Source: Montifringilla adamsi (taxonomy: Eukaryota; Chordata; Aves; Passeriformes; Passeridae). Taken from it: a stretch of 64,000 nt of DNA. This document shows positions 1 to 13,950 of this stretch, one piece after another (position 1 is the first letter of the stretch; every line of letters begins with the position of its first letter). The translations under genes were made by a program, and so were the position numbers. The stretch is from the NCBI GenBank assembly GCA_017590115.1, contig JAGGNK010006448.1:10526099-10590098 (forward strand), written 5' to 3'. The notes below the pieces were generated by a model. That model ran no database searches. It was given only the letters and a program-made list of their open reading frames with translations, and had not been told where the DNA came from.

Positions 1-3000
1 TTGTGGGTTCATTGAAATATTGTTGTCAATATATTCAGCAACTTACCAGCACACCAGCAGCAGAAGCACAAAACTTCAGTGTCTCTACATGGACATATCC
101 ATTTAGGTGGAAACATCATATGCAACACAGCAGCTAATAAATGGAAACAATTCCTCAAATAAACTTGGCCTAGGAGTTTTAAGGCCACTCTTGTGTAGTT
201 CAATCAAATAAAAATTAAGTTATATTGTCTGAAATCTAACACAACCCTAAATATATACCAATCTTGTAAAGCTGTTTTTTCAGTTCATTGTGCCATATCT
301 TAGATATCAGTTTCCTTCTGACTGGAAAGCTTTCCCACTAGACAGCCTTGTAAAAGAAAAAAAACTTCCTGTTGAGAAGGTAGGTCAGATAAAAATCAAT
401 CATGCAGCATCTTGATCCAGTGAACTGATGTCTGTAGATGAAGATTTGTGTTGGCTTTAAAGCTATTCAAATACTGACTTCATTTTTTAATCCCTGATCT
501 TTGAAACATCCAGGTAGGAAAATTTATTGACTTCACAAACCTCCTTAGGGGACCCAAGGTCTTTCTACCAGCACATGAATGCAGATCCAGAATCTGAAAG
601 ACTGTTTTCTTCTAAAAGTAATAGATCTAATTTTTTTTTACATTTGTAGCTTATTTCAGGACAACTATGTTATCCTTAACCTTATCCATAATCTAGGATT
701 TTATGCATTTCCTTGTTTTAAGTCACTGATTGCCCAAATCTGATCTCTAGGACCATTGCTGGTCCTTAACCTTCCTACTATTGCCTTGGAAAAAAAAGAT
801 CATCCCTCTAATAAATTGGGAAAATTTAAGTTAGCTTAATTTGCTGTCACAAAACTAAGTTTGTTGCTTCAGTGAAGTTTGAACATGCGGCACAATTTAC
901 AAGCAAGAAATTCAATCACATCGGCATTATGTCAGTAACAAATAGTAATGTGCTCAGTGTCCCAATAGTCAAGAAACAACTGGGAAACCAGCTGGGATTT
1001 AATCCTGCTTGACCTTAATGGTACCTGGGGATCCTTTGAGTGTAGGTGTAGAAAAATTGGATAAGCTCAAAAATAGGTAAATTTTCTTGGAGGTAGTTTT
1101 ATATTTTTTGTTAGTAGTGCTAAATCATAACAGAACTTATTAGCTGCATTCAGAAGTGCCTGGAAAAACCATCAACATGACTTCATTACCTCTCAAGCTG
1201 CAGACTTTTATGCAAAATTAATTTTGTGTACATAATAATTTACAAAGGAAGTCAGAATTCAATCTACCCTTACAATAGGCTTCTGCTGGTTAGCTCAAAT
1301 AGAAGTCTTTGCACTTATTTCAGTAGTATCTGTCTCAGGTCAAATATCTAAAGGTTTTGGTGGTTTTTTATGGGATGAACTGATTTCTTTCTAAATACTA
1401 AAATGAGCCTTCTTCAAAAAGGGGGAAAGGTGAAATGAGATTGAAAGGCAAACAGCAAGGATTTACTGCAGTTACATTATATAAATACAACTGTGCAAAT
1501 ATGTTTCAGCTCTCTACACTTGCAACTGTGACATAAAAGTAGCTGCAGTTCTAATTTTAAAAGTATTGTGATGCAGCCAGTTTGACCTGTTTAAACCCCA
1601 CCTTTCTACACTTGGATTCACACCTGCACTTTCTACTGGGTACTTCCCTGGATGGATCTAATCCTCTGGATGCTTCAGAAAACACCTCTTTCTTGAAGCT
1701 GAGTAAGGCTCAAGACATTGTTTTCAAATACCTCAAAGACAGTTCTGCGCAGTAGTCTGTTTTGTTTAAAGTGGGAGGAAGAAAACAAAGAAGACACTAT
1801 GCTAAAAGAGGTGAGCGAGCCCTCTTCAATCCCACACTTCCCGAAACCCAGGTTGAGATTTCTGCCTCCAAATCACTGCTGTCAAATTCTGGCTGATCAT
1901 CCCATTATAAATAAAAGTCTGTGAAGGTTTCAGTGTTTTCCTCTGGCCAGCCAGGGGCTCCTTCCTCATGTGTGACTCCTCCCTGCAGTCAGTTCAAGTT
2001 GTGTCCTCTGAGAACAGATGTGAAGGCACGCAGTGACTTCAGGGCCACATTCCTCCCCAGCACAACTCCTGTGACCTCTGAGCAGCACAGGAGTGAGTCT
2101 GGTGATAGCAAATGCTGCCTCTGGTTTCAGACCTGCTTGTCCAAAAATTGCCTCCTTTTTTAAAAATTTTTTGTTTTCTAACAGAATATATAAATTTTCC
2201 TGAATTGAATTTTATCTAGACTGTAACAAGGCAATTTGTTGTTAATTTTCCCCTATGTCTTCTGGTCCACCTTACGCTTTGTATTAAGAGTCAACAAACT
2301 TTTAATATGTTTAGAATATGGTTGTAGATTTTAGGCATGGCAAGGAAGTTTAATGCAAAATTTCAGATGGTGAATCTCTTTAACTATTGAACAAGGTGTT
2401 TAATAGTCTCTAGTGATATGTAGAGAAAAATGGTACAGTCTCTATATTTTAAAACAATTGTTGCATTGAGTCCCATAGTTTATATATTGTTAATATTTTC
2501 ATGAAAGCTTTAAATGTTTTTCAGAAGAAACTGTGGTGACTTATGAATCTTTCATGAGGTGTTATGCATTTTTATGAACATATGATGTAAAATTCATCAT
2601 TCTGAAATTCACAGATATCCATGAAGTGCTACACGTCTCTCTTTGGTCATGGATATTCATGACAATACCACTTCTGTAAGCATTTAAATGTCCTTTCATA
2701 AATATTCTAGAATGTAATCTTCTGATGCCATGTAACATTTTGCTTACGTTTTATGAGTACTTCACTTGGGCATTTTCCACTTGATAATGAAAGCAGAACC
2801 TTCAGGGACAGCTACTGGTGTAGCAATAAATTATGTTTAAAACTATCTCATTGCTTTGTTTTTATTCCTAGCATTTTCTTTCTTTGTTATTGCTCCAAGT
2901 TCAATGAATTCTTTGAGGGCATCTTGAGAATTTCAGGTTTCATATTTATAGCCAAGGATATCAGTATAAAGTACCACATGCAACAGAACTGAGATTCTAG

Positions 3001-6000
3001 AGTGCAGTAAAGACTTCCAAAAGTGTATGTAATGTCTAATATTCCTCATGTGATATTTACGTGTTTCAACTAGTTGCAGCAGTGTCTGTATAGAATCATT
3101 GGCAGGATGAAGACTCCCTTTCATACATACTCAAATGACGTTTTGCAATGAAAGAAGAGTAGATTTAGAATTTGAAGGTTGCATCCCTTGAAGTTGTTGA
3201 TAATCTTCCTATTGATTTTGGCATTGCAGAATAAAGTCTTATAAGCCTTTATCAATGTATGTAATCAGCTTTGAGTAGATGACAGATCCTTTAACTCCGT
3301 ATTAATGTTCATTTGTACAACAGATCCTTTGTGTTTTGGCATTAAATAATGCCTTAAATTCTTTGTCACATTAGGTTCCCATTCTGATAATGGCATTTGA
3401 TGTTTAAAAAGTGGCATAGTTTTTTTTTTTTTCCTTTTTGCTGCACTGGATCCACCCTGTCCATCCCAGCCCATCATAGGTGTGTTTGTGTTTCTTTCCT
3501 ATCCTCATGTCCCTCATTTTAGCTTAGGACAGTCCTGTTTGCATTGGCTCTGTGCTCCGCAGTGGGGAGTGGTTAAGGATGAAGCCTCAGTGCTTTCCCC
3601 TCTCTCTGTGTCTCATTCTTTTCTCGCAATTTCTTGACCCATAAGGGGGAAGAAGTCACAGACTCTGGATGGGAGTCAGGGAGAAGACTACAGTGAATTC
3701 TGCTGTTAACAAGTCTTACAGTAGCCTGAGAAATGGAGGGATTAAAGAGAGAAGAGACTCTCATCTTTACTCACAACCTTTGAGACTGCACTTCTGAAAA
3801 ATTTAGTAGCATCCAAAAGATTTTTTAATATCATGATGTTTACAAGTCTGGGACAGTCTAGAAAGCTATCCATTAATAGCTAGATAATTTCATACCTATC
3901 CGAAATGTAACTGGAGTATATAAATCACCTATTCTGAAATTTGCAATTATAGGGCACATTTAATTGTTAGATTTGTATTTCTTGGCTTTAAATGCAATGT
4001 ATATATATTCAAAATGAGTTAAAAAGAGAGAACAGTTTTCAACAAATCTCATCACACTGCAGATTTTGTTTTTTTCTAATGGAAGATCAAATTTTTTCCA
4101 AGTTGTGACTGTTGAGTGTTTTTAAAGGTCAAAGCTATAAGGGAATTTTAAAATTAGTTATTCAGGCTGACAAAAAAGCAATACCAGTGCACGGGTAGCC
4201 TTATGCAAGCAATTTGTTTGCTCTTGAATATAGAACAAATGTAATGTCAAAACTGAGGAAGAAAAATCATCTGCTGTAAATATTCTCCTATGGCATTTTT
4301 TTCTCAATCAGGAAGTTAAATTGAGTTCTTTTTGCTGTGTAAGGTTTGTTATTGTTTAAAGAAAGTCTCCAGAAACCTAAAGCAGTTGGAAAATGAAAAG
4401 GCATAAAGTCCACAGAGGTTAATTTCACTTGAATTTCCTTGAGATAAATCACAACTTTTACTAATTGATGCCATTGTGGAATATATTTAAAGAAAGAGAA
4501 AAGAAAAGAATAAAGCCTTTGCAACAAAAAAGATGAAGATTTCACCAAAATATTTTTGTTTCATTAATGACTTCCTGAGCAAAGAAGGACAGAAATAGGA
4601 TGCAGGAAAAGGCTGACATTGGTATTTGTAATGAATGCGAGTATCTGTACTTAAAGAACCCCCAAAGACTCTTTCTCTCAAAAAGCATAGTCCATTTACA
4701 TGAATTCTAATATTCTCTTACCATTAGCCCATTAGGACTGGTAAATTCAACAATTTGCAATAAATTTAGGTACACTAAGCCTGCACAGGGTGTAAATACA
4801 TGCACGTCTTCACAGTAAATGGTAGATATGGTAAAATGGTAAAGACTGGTAGAATATACGTATCTAAATCCTTGGAGCTCTTGGAAAAGCAAGACCCCCA
4901 CAAGAAGGAGAACAAGGCTATGGTGGGGAACTGCCACTAGGGTTTGGGTATTGTTAGTGAATGATAGATGAAATCAGGATGTCACCCTGAGCTGTGTTTT
5001 ATGTAAAGACCGATGTAAAATCAGGCATGTATCGCTGTCCATAGCTCTGTGCAGCTGAGCTGTTTTTTTTCTCAGCTAACAGTGTATCAGGTGTACCATA
5101 GTGTGTCTTCAAGTTCTGCTAAAAGCTAAAAAGGAAAGCTGTGCAGAATATATGATAATTAAATGAAATTATCTTTTTTTCTTTTTTGTCTTAGAGCTCA
5201 TGAATATATTTTTGGTTTTAGGAATTAGAAAACAAACTATTTCTAGCTTTGCATCTTGTCCCAGAGTTAGACATTGCTTTTGCTTATTACAGAGGGAAAG
5301 AAAATGTAAGGGAACTTATCAGGCTGGTAATGATCATAGAATATCCACTCAAATATAATACAAATTTGTGTCTGTAAAAAATGCCTCTAGGTATTTATGC
5401 ATATATTTTGTTAAAAGCAATTATTACATCAGTCATGCTGCAATATTATCCCTAATCTTGATCCACTGACTTACAGTGACAACTAGTTATCACTTTGGAA
5501 AAAGACCAGCTGCCATGTTTAATTGCATTATGACACTAATTTGCCTATGTCAAAATAGTGTGAGAATGTCAACTTGCAGTTGGCAAAGTGCTGTGAGAGT
5601 TAACAAGACATTATTTTTAATCTGTGAGCTGTTCCTACCTTTCAGTAATGGACTCTAGCAATTCTGCCCTTTCAGTTTGTGACTGAGTTGTCTTATCACG
5701 GCCAAAACAATTCAGACTTCATTTGTAGACTCTTATTATCTACCTTGCATCCTAAGTTTGCAAATAATGTTTAAAACTGAAAACTAGCTAAAGTGTGATC
5801 CATGGACTGCAAACCCACCATTTGAGTGTATACAGAGCAAGTAATGGCTTGCAATAGCAATCTTCTCTCCATCTTTTCAGTATCTCAGTGTGCCCTAGGC
5901 CTTATTCTTTTCAACTGCCTCGTAGAAGTGAACAGGCTTCCTGAGACCCTCTAGTTAATAAATTAAATCTGTATGAAACCATGCTGGCAACAAAAGACAT

Positions 6001-7556
6001 ACATAGGACATATACTCTCATATGAATGAATCATCACTTAAAATTAGGAAAAATTATTTCCAGCATTAACACTGCTCATGATAACCTATTTTGGCAGCAA
6101 AAAAAAAAAATCACAAGATATATATTTTAAAACAGTGCACAGCTCTGTCTCATATAGATTATCTTCTCCCACCCTAGTACTTGACTGCCTTCCAGAAGCA
6201 CATTAAGCAACATGACTAATGTCTGTCTCATCTTCATTCTTTTACTTGAAGCTGAAAAATTACATTATTTTTCAAAAACTACCTGCAAGTTGATGAAATA
6301 TCATCTTTGCAATGAACTTAAAATGTTTACATTACTGTGAAGACCATGGCAAAATTCGACCTTTGCAGAAGCACATACAGCTTCTACTGATGTAAGTGAA
6401 CAAGTGCTCATTTATGCCAGGACACAGTTTCTATACATAAGCACTGCAAAGCAGACTACCTTCTTGATATGTGGGAAATTTGCACACTAAAACAGCAAGC
6501 AATCCTTTACAGCAGCATTCATTTTACTGGATGGGAGTTGATTGAGAAATTAGCACAACATGGGAGATCTCTTTCTGTCTGGAACTAAAAAGGTATCCAA
6601 TTTTGTAGTTGCTGTTGATTTATTATTCTGATCCTGCCTGGGGTTACTGATGCAGATAGCTTTCTTAACTGTCTTTTGTGTCAAAGTGTACAAAAACTAA
6701 CACTCCAACTTTTTAATGGCATAATTTACCTTTAGCAGTAGCTCTCAAAGACTGGAGACCTGTAAGAAGACTAAAAATTAAATAACTGTGCTGCTGTTTA
6801 AAGGACATTAGTTTTCCTACAGAATTAATATGTATGGCTTCACATTTGGGACCAGCATGAAATTTAAGCTTGTAGAGTTACTGGAAATGTTTATACCACA
6901 GTATGAATAAAGATTGTGACCAGCATGGACCACATTGTGCTGGATGCTGTACAAGCAGAGAATAAATATCTACCCCTCCCTGAAAAGTTTGGTTGGCTTC
7001 CAATAAGCTGACTGTGAGACTGCTAAACAATACACCCACACAAAGAAAGAATAAGCTAATAATCTCAGACAAGTGGAGCTGTCAGCAAGCTCAGTTAAGC
7101 TTTGCTGTGACTGACTTATGCAGTGACATGATCCTTTAAAATAAAGAGTAGGATTCCCAGTATAGCTATGGATTGTGAGGAGCCAGTGTGAGTTGTTTAT
7201 AGCAGCCTCCCAGCATATATAGGCTATTTTCATTCAATTGCACTGGTGGGAAAGCCTGTCTCCAGCCTTAAAACAAATTTTAATTTGAGCCCCAGGTTCT
7301 CTGCCATGTTTTTGCTTTCTGGGTTGTGTGACTAGAGAATTAGATGTATTCAGCAGTGCAGTCAGTGTGCATTATTTCTAGAAGAAGAAATGCTGAATGT
7401 ACAAAATAGTAATCATGGTGATTTAGATGTCAAAGACACCACTAGATCAGGGCTACCAGTGAAAAACAGCTTTGTTTCACTTTTCTCTTAAACAGAAACC
7501 TGTATGTTGTAGATATCAAATTATTACACTTGGTAAAAAAATTTTTATTGTGAGTG

Positions 7557-7603
7557 TCTTTTTCCCCCTTTTTTTCCTTTTTTTTTTTTCCTTCCTTTTC
7601 CCT
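7557..7603 (+). repeat. Pure polypyrimidine tract (C/T only, 47 nt)
   Basis: Every base from 7557 to 7603 is C or T, mostly T runs broken by CCCCC, CC and CCC. It is low-complexity intronic sequence. It is not directly followed by AG, so it does not form an obvious splice acceptor. Long polypyrimidine tracts can bind PTB-type proteins in RNA, but nothing here proves that. Confidence 0.8.
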
Positions 7604-9220
7604 ACCTAAACTATTTGGCAAAAGCACATCCCTTTCCAAAAGTAATGTATTCCGTATGAAGAGCTGCCGTTTTAATGACAGTTTAGACATTGATATATTT
7701 ATTAGACTATATTTTCCCTTTAATAAATGCTTTGATGTAGCAAGTACGTACTCAGTGTTCTGTGTATACATTTCCATAATAACCCCTTTCCAGTTATCTG
7801 GGAGATCAAAGGCTGCAGCTATGCACAACTTCTGCCAGAAATAAGAGATTCTTTTCTTACTGAGTCTTTGTAGACTGGTCCACAGTGTTCGGTGGGTTCT
7901 GTTTTCCTCTGATCACAGTTGCAAATCCTCAAATTTAGTGTTGATTTTTTCTTACTTAGTCTTAATTTCTGTCCTGTCCTTAGCATTGCAGTGGTTCTAC
8001 ATTTTTATGTCACTGTAGCCATAGCAGGGCCCTGTGTTAAAGGAGTATTCACATGATAGCATTAGCCAAGAGTGTGAGAAGTCAGCACATCCCTGCAGTT
8101 AGCACACACAGATGTGTCTATGGGCAGTGTCCACAAATTGAGAATCTGGTATCCCAGGCTTGGTCTGTGATGGAATCTGCTTCACTGCAAATCACTTAAT
8201 TGCAGCCAATACACGTTTTGCCAAGGGTATTGCCATCTCTGCCTTGCTGTCTGCGATGCCTCATTTACAAACCACAGGGTTCTTTTCCAAAGTGGTTTAA
8301 GAAGGTTGACAGCAAGCCCTGTAAAAAGATGGGATCTTCTGAAATCCAGGAGATAGTATTTCTCCTTTGGTCTGCTGGGTTTAAAGAACTTTTGTGCATG
8401 TTCAGTGAATTTTTTTGGGAAATCCTAAGTACCATATTGCAATTAAAAAGTCTGAACAGAAGAGATGATTAAATATTTTTACTTTATCCCGTGGGCTCAG
8501 TTTCTATCTAGTAAGAATAATTTCCACAAGCCAAAATTTAGAAATTTTTTATGGTTTAGGCCTCAGCAGATAAAAGGCATGAAAGAAATTGTCTGAAATC
8601 CTTTCAAGAAAACCTTAATGCCTGCATCTCCAAAATAAACAACTAGCACAGACTGGAATTAGTAGGATGGTTGTGACATGACTGGCGAAGGTTTCTAGCA
8701 CTGCTCTTCAGTAGAGTAAAAAATTATTGAAGCTACTAATATATTTTTACCATTACCTAGACATGTGACACTTTTAAGAAGGATCCTTCTCATTTTCACT
8801 CAAGTCTCTTTCAAGTTCTCTTCAAGAATATATGCAAATAAGTATTCAGATTTATTTCCAGGGTTTGCTTCTGTGTTGTAAAGGCTTGATCAAAGTGGAA
8901 TCTGAATTCTAAAATGATTACATTTTCAGTTAAATCATCATATTAATGACTTTACTTTTAGCTTAGAAGATTCAGTGTAATGGCTGTGGAGGGACAAGGA
9001 TTGCTATGTTCAAATAGTAAGCGAAGAAGTGGAACTACCCTCACTGAAGTTCTTTTTAACAGGTTTTTCTGCTCAGTGTTATAGGTTTTACATCTTTCGA
9101 CCTTGATAGGGAATTCAGTTTATACTCTAGTAGTAAAGTGCTGTGGTATCAACCTATTAAGACAAATTATGATGAGTTAGGAATGCAATAAGGAGACCCT
9201 TCATACCTTGCTGTTATGGC

Positions 9221-9646
<426 letters not shown>

Positions 9647-9654
9647 TGAAATCT

Positions 9655-9760
9655 GGGGGGTTTTTTTAGCTTGAATTTGTTCTCAATCTGCCAGACAACT
9701 GAAATATGTGTGCTTTTTTTTTTTTTTTTTTTTCTTTTTGCTTTTTTTTTTTTTTTTTAG
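9655..9760 (+). repeat. G6-T7 run and 45-base interrupted T-tract just inside the downstream intron
   Basis: Six G (9655-9660) are followed directly by seven T (9661-9667), 15 to 27 nt inside the intron. A T-tract interrupted only by C, G and C then runs from 9714 to 9758 and ends in AG at 9759-9760. It reads like a long polypyrimidine tract plus AG. No exon is recognisable after it. I found no antisense polyadenylation signal beside it that would mark it as a reversed poly-A tail. Confidence 0.85.
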
Positions 9761-11604
9761 ATACAAGGAAATGTGTTTGGTTGGTTTTTATGCCTACCAA
9801 TATACCCATCTTAAGTTCATAAATAGGGGCAACAGTTGTTTTCAGTTCCTTCTGGGGATATTAAGGCAATACTGACAGGAAAGCATTTCTCTGTGGTTAG
9901 GACACAGTGAAATACGAATATACATCAATGTTATAGCATGGTAATGATTGTCATTTGTAATTCAAAACTGGCTACATATATAAAAGATGGGGATTAGATC
10001 AGAATTTAAATGTTTCAAACAAATTTATTCTGCTGTTCATTAGGAAAGCACAGCCCTCACAGCATTCATTCATCATGCAGCTGGGTGACGGGTTTTGTTA
10101 GAAATGTCTAGTCATGTTTCTGATGAGAAAATAGACAAACAGTGACACCTCTGAAGCTTGAGGCTTACCAAAGGATGGTTTGATTCACATTTATTTTAGG
10201 TTTAATTATTTATCTATGCAAATATTTATGACAATTATAATCCTTGAGGGCTTTGCATAATTAAAGAAAAAACTGTGCAAAAATAACCCATCTGGGCACC
10301 ACAAATGTGCCTGAATGGCTTTCTCTCATACAGTATTTCAAAATCAAGTTTATTTTTCTGAATTGGTGTTCCAGCTAGATAGTTGCTCTGTGATCTCGCT
10401 ATTTCACAGTCCTTGTCGTGTATTTGGACCTTGAATTCTGAACTACTCTCATGAGATCCACTCAAATACTTCTGAACAATAAGTGCCTGAGTGATTTGGA
10501 TGCTTGGCCCATCCAATACTTGCCCACATTTACAAGCCTAAGCCACTCCTCTGCCTCAAGAGGACCATCTCATTTGCTTCATTTAAACCACAGTCAGAAG
10601 GTGAGGTAGAGCCTATACATTGTACAGGAGACTGCAACTCAAGCACTCAGCAAGATGGGGCTTTTAAACTTCTTTTGACCTGTGTTATGTGATGTCTTGC
10701 AATTGCAAGCTGAAAAGCTGTGGAGCTAGAAATGTAGTCAGGAAGGGAGAGCCTGATTTTGTGTCTATGAGACCCTATGGGAGAAAAAGGTCATTTTGCA
10801 CTTAAAATTCAGTGGATGATATATGTGATCCTTGCTAGTTAGCTAGAACTGAAGTCTCTTCCTCCAAGTGCCTTCTTGAGCTTCAGGGTTGCCTTTCTGT
10901 GATTTCTGGCACTGTCAGTTCTTGCAGTCTTTCTGAATGGTGGCAGGGTATCGCTGTGAAACCCTGGGCTGCCTAGTCTAGCTGGGGCAGCTTTTCAGCC
11001 TCCACATGTGCAGAATGCATACATCTACAGCCCCAGATTTTCTCTGAAGAGCGATGATGTCCCCATGGGTCATGTTCTAAGTGAAAGCACAGAGCTCTGA
11101 TGTCACTGCTGTCAGCAGGCATTAGGTCTTGCTGGATCAGACTGTAGAGAGTAAGCTATGTAATTCATGTAATAGATGCATAATTTGTGAATCCCTCACA
11201 GATTAAGGTCTGAATTGTCTGCTGAGATGTCACTTTCCCTGTGTATGTACATGACTGTACAGACTGTGCAGGTGTCTCCTCTGTCACATATCCAGGAAAT
11301 GTTTTCCTCTCAGCCTCTGGGCTTTGGGTACATAAGCCCTCTCAAGAAAAGGGCTTACAACAAGATCATTAAATGATCCTATGATCCTGTAATGAGAGCT
11401 GCTAGCTCTGCAGTGATACAGTGGGTCTTTTCGTAGTGTCAGTTGAAGATAACAGTAGCTCAATGCTACTGTTCAGCATTCAGTGATTCTGTTGTTTTGT
11501 TTTTTTTCTTTTAAAATGAATGAAACTCTTGAAATCATCATTAAAAGGGTTCAGTGGGTGGTGCAAGACACAATAGTGTCTTTACAGACACATAGTGATA
11601 CTCC
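9761..11604 (+). other. GPC6: Downstream GPC6 intron, first unique stretch
   Basis: This is intronic sequence without recognisable exon or repeat. A short segment near 11366-11395 (GATCATTAAATGATCCTATG) has a 7-bp inverted repeat and faintly resembles the terminal repeats of CR1. It is too short to call. Confidence 0.75.
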
Positions 11605-11884
11605 ATTAGACTACATCTAGAACACTGTGTTCAGTTTTTGGCCTTTCGTGTACAAAAAAGACATTGATAAACTGAAGCAAGTTCAGTGGAGGCCGCCGTC
11701 AGGATCTGGACTGGATTACTTGTCCTTGAGCCTGTGGGAATGGGGCTTCTTCATTCTGCAGAAGAGGCTACTTCAAGGGCATGTAGCAGTTGCTCCTGGT
11801 GCCTCTAGGGAAGTCATTAAAGAAATGCAGCAAAGCTCTTCACAGTGGGGCATGGTGTGATATGATGGGCGTGAGTTGAAGCAT
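11605..11884 (+). mobile_element. CR1 retrotransposon fragment, sense on +
   Basis: This is a decayed 3'-part CR1 piece. It reads through the conserved block on a LINE's sense strand, CTAGAACACTGTGTTCAG, then a block that translates FVYKKDIDKLKQVQ. It ends in the CR1-like block CAGTGGGGCATGGTGTGA. CR1 is the main avian LINE. The copy is truncated at both ends and interrupted in every frame. It is followed without gap by an oppositely oriented CR1 piece. Confidence 0.75.
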
Positions 11885-12210
11885 TTCCTCTTGTCCTGTC
11901 ACAGCAGGCCCTAATGAAAATCCCATCCCCATCTTCTTATTAATGTCCTTTAAGAGCTAGAAGGTTGCTAATAAGATCTGCCTGGAGCTTCTCTTCTCCA
12001 GGCTGAACAACCCCAAATCCCTCATATCTTCATAGGAGAGGTGCTCCAGCCCTCTGACCATTTCTGTGGCCCTCCTCTGGACCCAGTACAACAGGTCCAT
12101 GTCTTTCCTGTGATGCTGAGGATTCCAGACCTGGATTTATTAATCCCAGTGGGTGTTTTCCAAGAGCAGAGTACAGGTGACCTGTTGGTCACATTTCTTT
12201 AGGATCATTA
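11885..12210 (-). mobile_element. CR1 retrotransposon fragment, antisense
   Basis: On + this reads as reversed CR1 3' region: CTTCTCTTCTCCAGGCTGAA, then GGAGAGGTGCTCCAGCCCTC, then GGCCCTCCTCTGGACCCAGT. The same block recurs, more decayed, at 31420-31470, which supports a repeat family from within the window. Both termini are missing. Confidence 0.9.
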
Positions 12211-13704
12211 TCCTATGATACTATTAAAAATAAATAAAATCAAAATTTTGCTTAAATGCAGAATATACTTCGATTGCATGACTACATTTGGTATTAAAAT
12301 CTTGATGCCTGTATTCATACCCACAGCATATGCAAAACAATTTCTGCCCCTAGGGACTTTGTGTTACATGCAGCCTGGTGAGGCAGATATGAAGAGCCCC
12401 AAGTGGCACCAAATATTCAAGATTAATAATTGTCCTGTGGAAAGGCTCTGATTACTCTGAGGAAGAATAGTTTGTTGCCATATCATAACTGTGGACTTTT
12501 ATGGTGGTTTATCTACTGTAGAAAATATCAAATCCTTTTCTTTAAACATAATTTTAAAAGACTACAACCATTTTTTAGAGTTAGAACATAACTGCAGCCA
12601 AAAATGAGACAGGTAAACATCTTTTGTTGCTATTTTGAATGTCATCCAAATTTAGCACAGACTTCTTTCTCATTGTACTCTAATATTGAGAGATTCTGTG
12701 ATAAGAATGCCACATCTGGATAAGTCAGTAGAAATGAATAAAGACAGAAAATGAAAGGAAGAACTGTTGCAGTTCTTCTATAAAATCCTTTGTCCATTCT
12801 CTGTTCTGGCAGGGAACAGAGGGGGATCTGCTACCTGCAACATCACAAGCTTAAAAGATTTTTTGCTTTCTATTTGTGGACCCATTATTTCACTGAACTG
12901 CCACTGACTTAGAGAAATGTTGAGCCTACACCTTAAACACCGTGAGAAAGAGAGTGACTAATGAGAAAGTTGGTAACATCTCCTTTGGGCCTTTATTGTC
13001 TCATCATCTTCTGGACCATTTCTGTAGAGGGTTGGTGGGTCACACACGAAGGATTTGTTCCCTCTCTAATGTCAGGGACATATCCTTTCTAATTTTTCCT
13101 CAGAGAGGTTGTAATGTCTTAAAACATTGCAGTCGGTGTATTCCTTGCAAAGGAGCTACACTTCCTTTTTTTCAATGAGGTGTGCACTCAAGCACACTCA
13201 AAGGAGGCAACACATCGCAAACATTTTCCTCTTACAATAGGATTTTGCAGTTGAGCAATTTGCTTCTCAGTGAGATTATAATTTAGTAAGTCACACTTAG
13301 ATAAATGGGGAGGGAGGGTGGTTAGGACATCTTATTTTTGTAATTTTTTTCTAATATTATATTTCAGTTGCAAGCAGACGCAGTTGCTTCCATCTGCCTG
13401 AAGTTTTATTACGCTGTTTTAGTTGAACACTATTTTCATGATCTCTAAGTCTAATTACAATTTTTAATCTTCAGATATTTTAAAATCTTTTTATTTCTCA
13501 TTCTAATGCATTAAATTTCTCAGTGCCATGTTCCTATGCTGCTTAAATCTTCACTCAGTGCAGTTTTTTTCCACTGGCTTGAATGGACCAGCTTGCTAAA
13601 TTATATATATATTCTAGAAAGTTGTATAGGCATATGAGCAAAAAGTAATTATTTCTTAAACGGAGAATATTAACTCTTAATTTAAATCAATTTATTCATT
13701 AATA
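12211..13704 (+). other. GPC6: Intron between CR1 copies
   Basis: This is AT-rich intronic sequence. I see no exon, repeat or structured element in it. Confidence 0.7.
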
Positions 13705-13950
13705 TAGAAGAATTCCTAAAATATCTCAGGTTGAAAGGGCACTGTAAAGATCATTGAGTCCAACTCCCTGCTGCTTGCAGGACTAACTAGAAATAAATTA
13801 TATTACTAAAAGCTTTATCCAGATGCTCCTTGAGCTCTGACAGGCTTGGTTCCATGACCTCTTACCTGGGGAGACTGTTCCAGTTACCAGCCTTCCTCTC
13901 ATTGAAGAACCTTTTCCTGATGTCCAATCTGAACTTGCCCTGATGCAGGT
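13705..13950 (-). mobile_element. CR1 retrotransposon 3' end, antisense
   Basis: On + it begins with the reversed CR1 3' end (ATATCTCAGGTTGAAAGGGC, GATCATTGAGTCCAACTCCC). It continues to GAAGAACCTTTTCCTGATGT and TGCCCTGATGCAGG, about 245 bp. This is the typical short, 5'-truncated avian CR1 insertion. Confidence 0.9.

Noticed and set aside
1718..2163. Two adjoining plus-strand open frames with a donor-like AAAAGAG|gtgagc at 1811
   Set aside because: No homology was recognised, no acceptor is in phase, and the length is within chance for this composition.
9714..9762. T-tract plus AG as a true recursive splice site
   Set aside because: The AG is followed by ATACAAGG rather than GT, so it cannot regenerate a donor. 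At most it is a decoy acceptor.
11360..11400. Possible CR1 terminal repeats (GATCCTATGATCCTGT)
   Set aside because: The similarity is under 20 bases and the adjacent sequence does not resemble the CR1 3' UTR.
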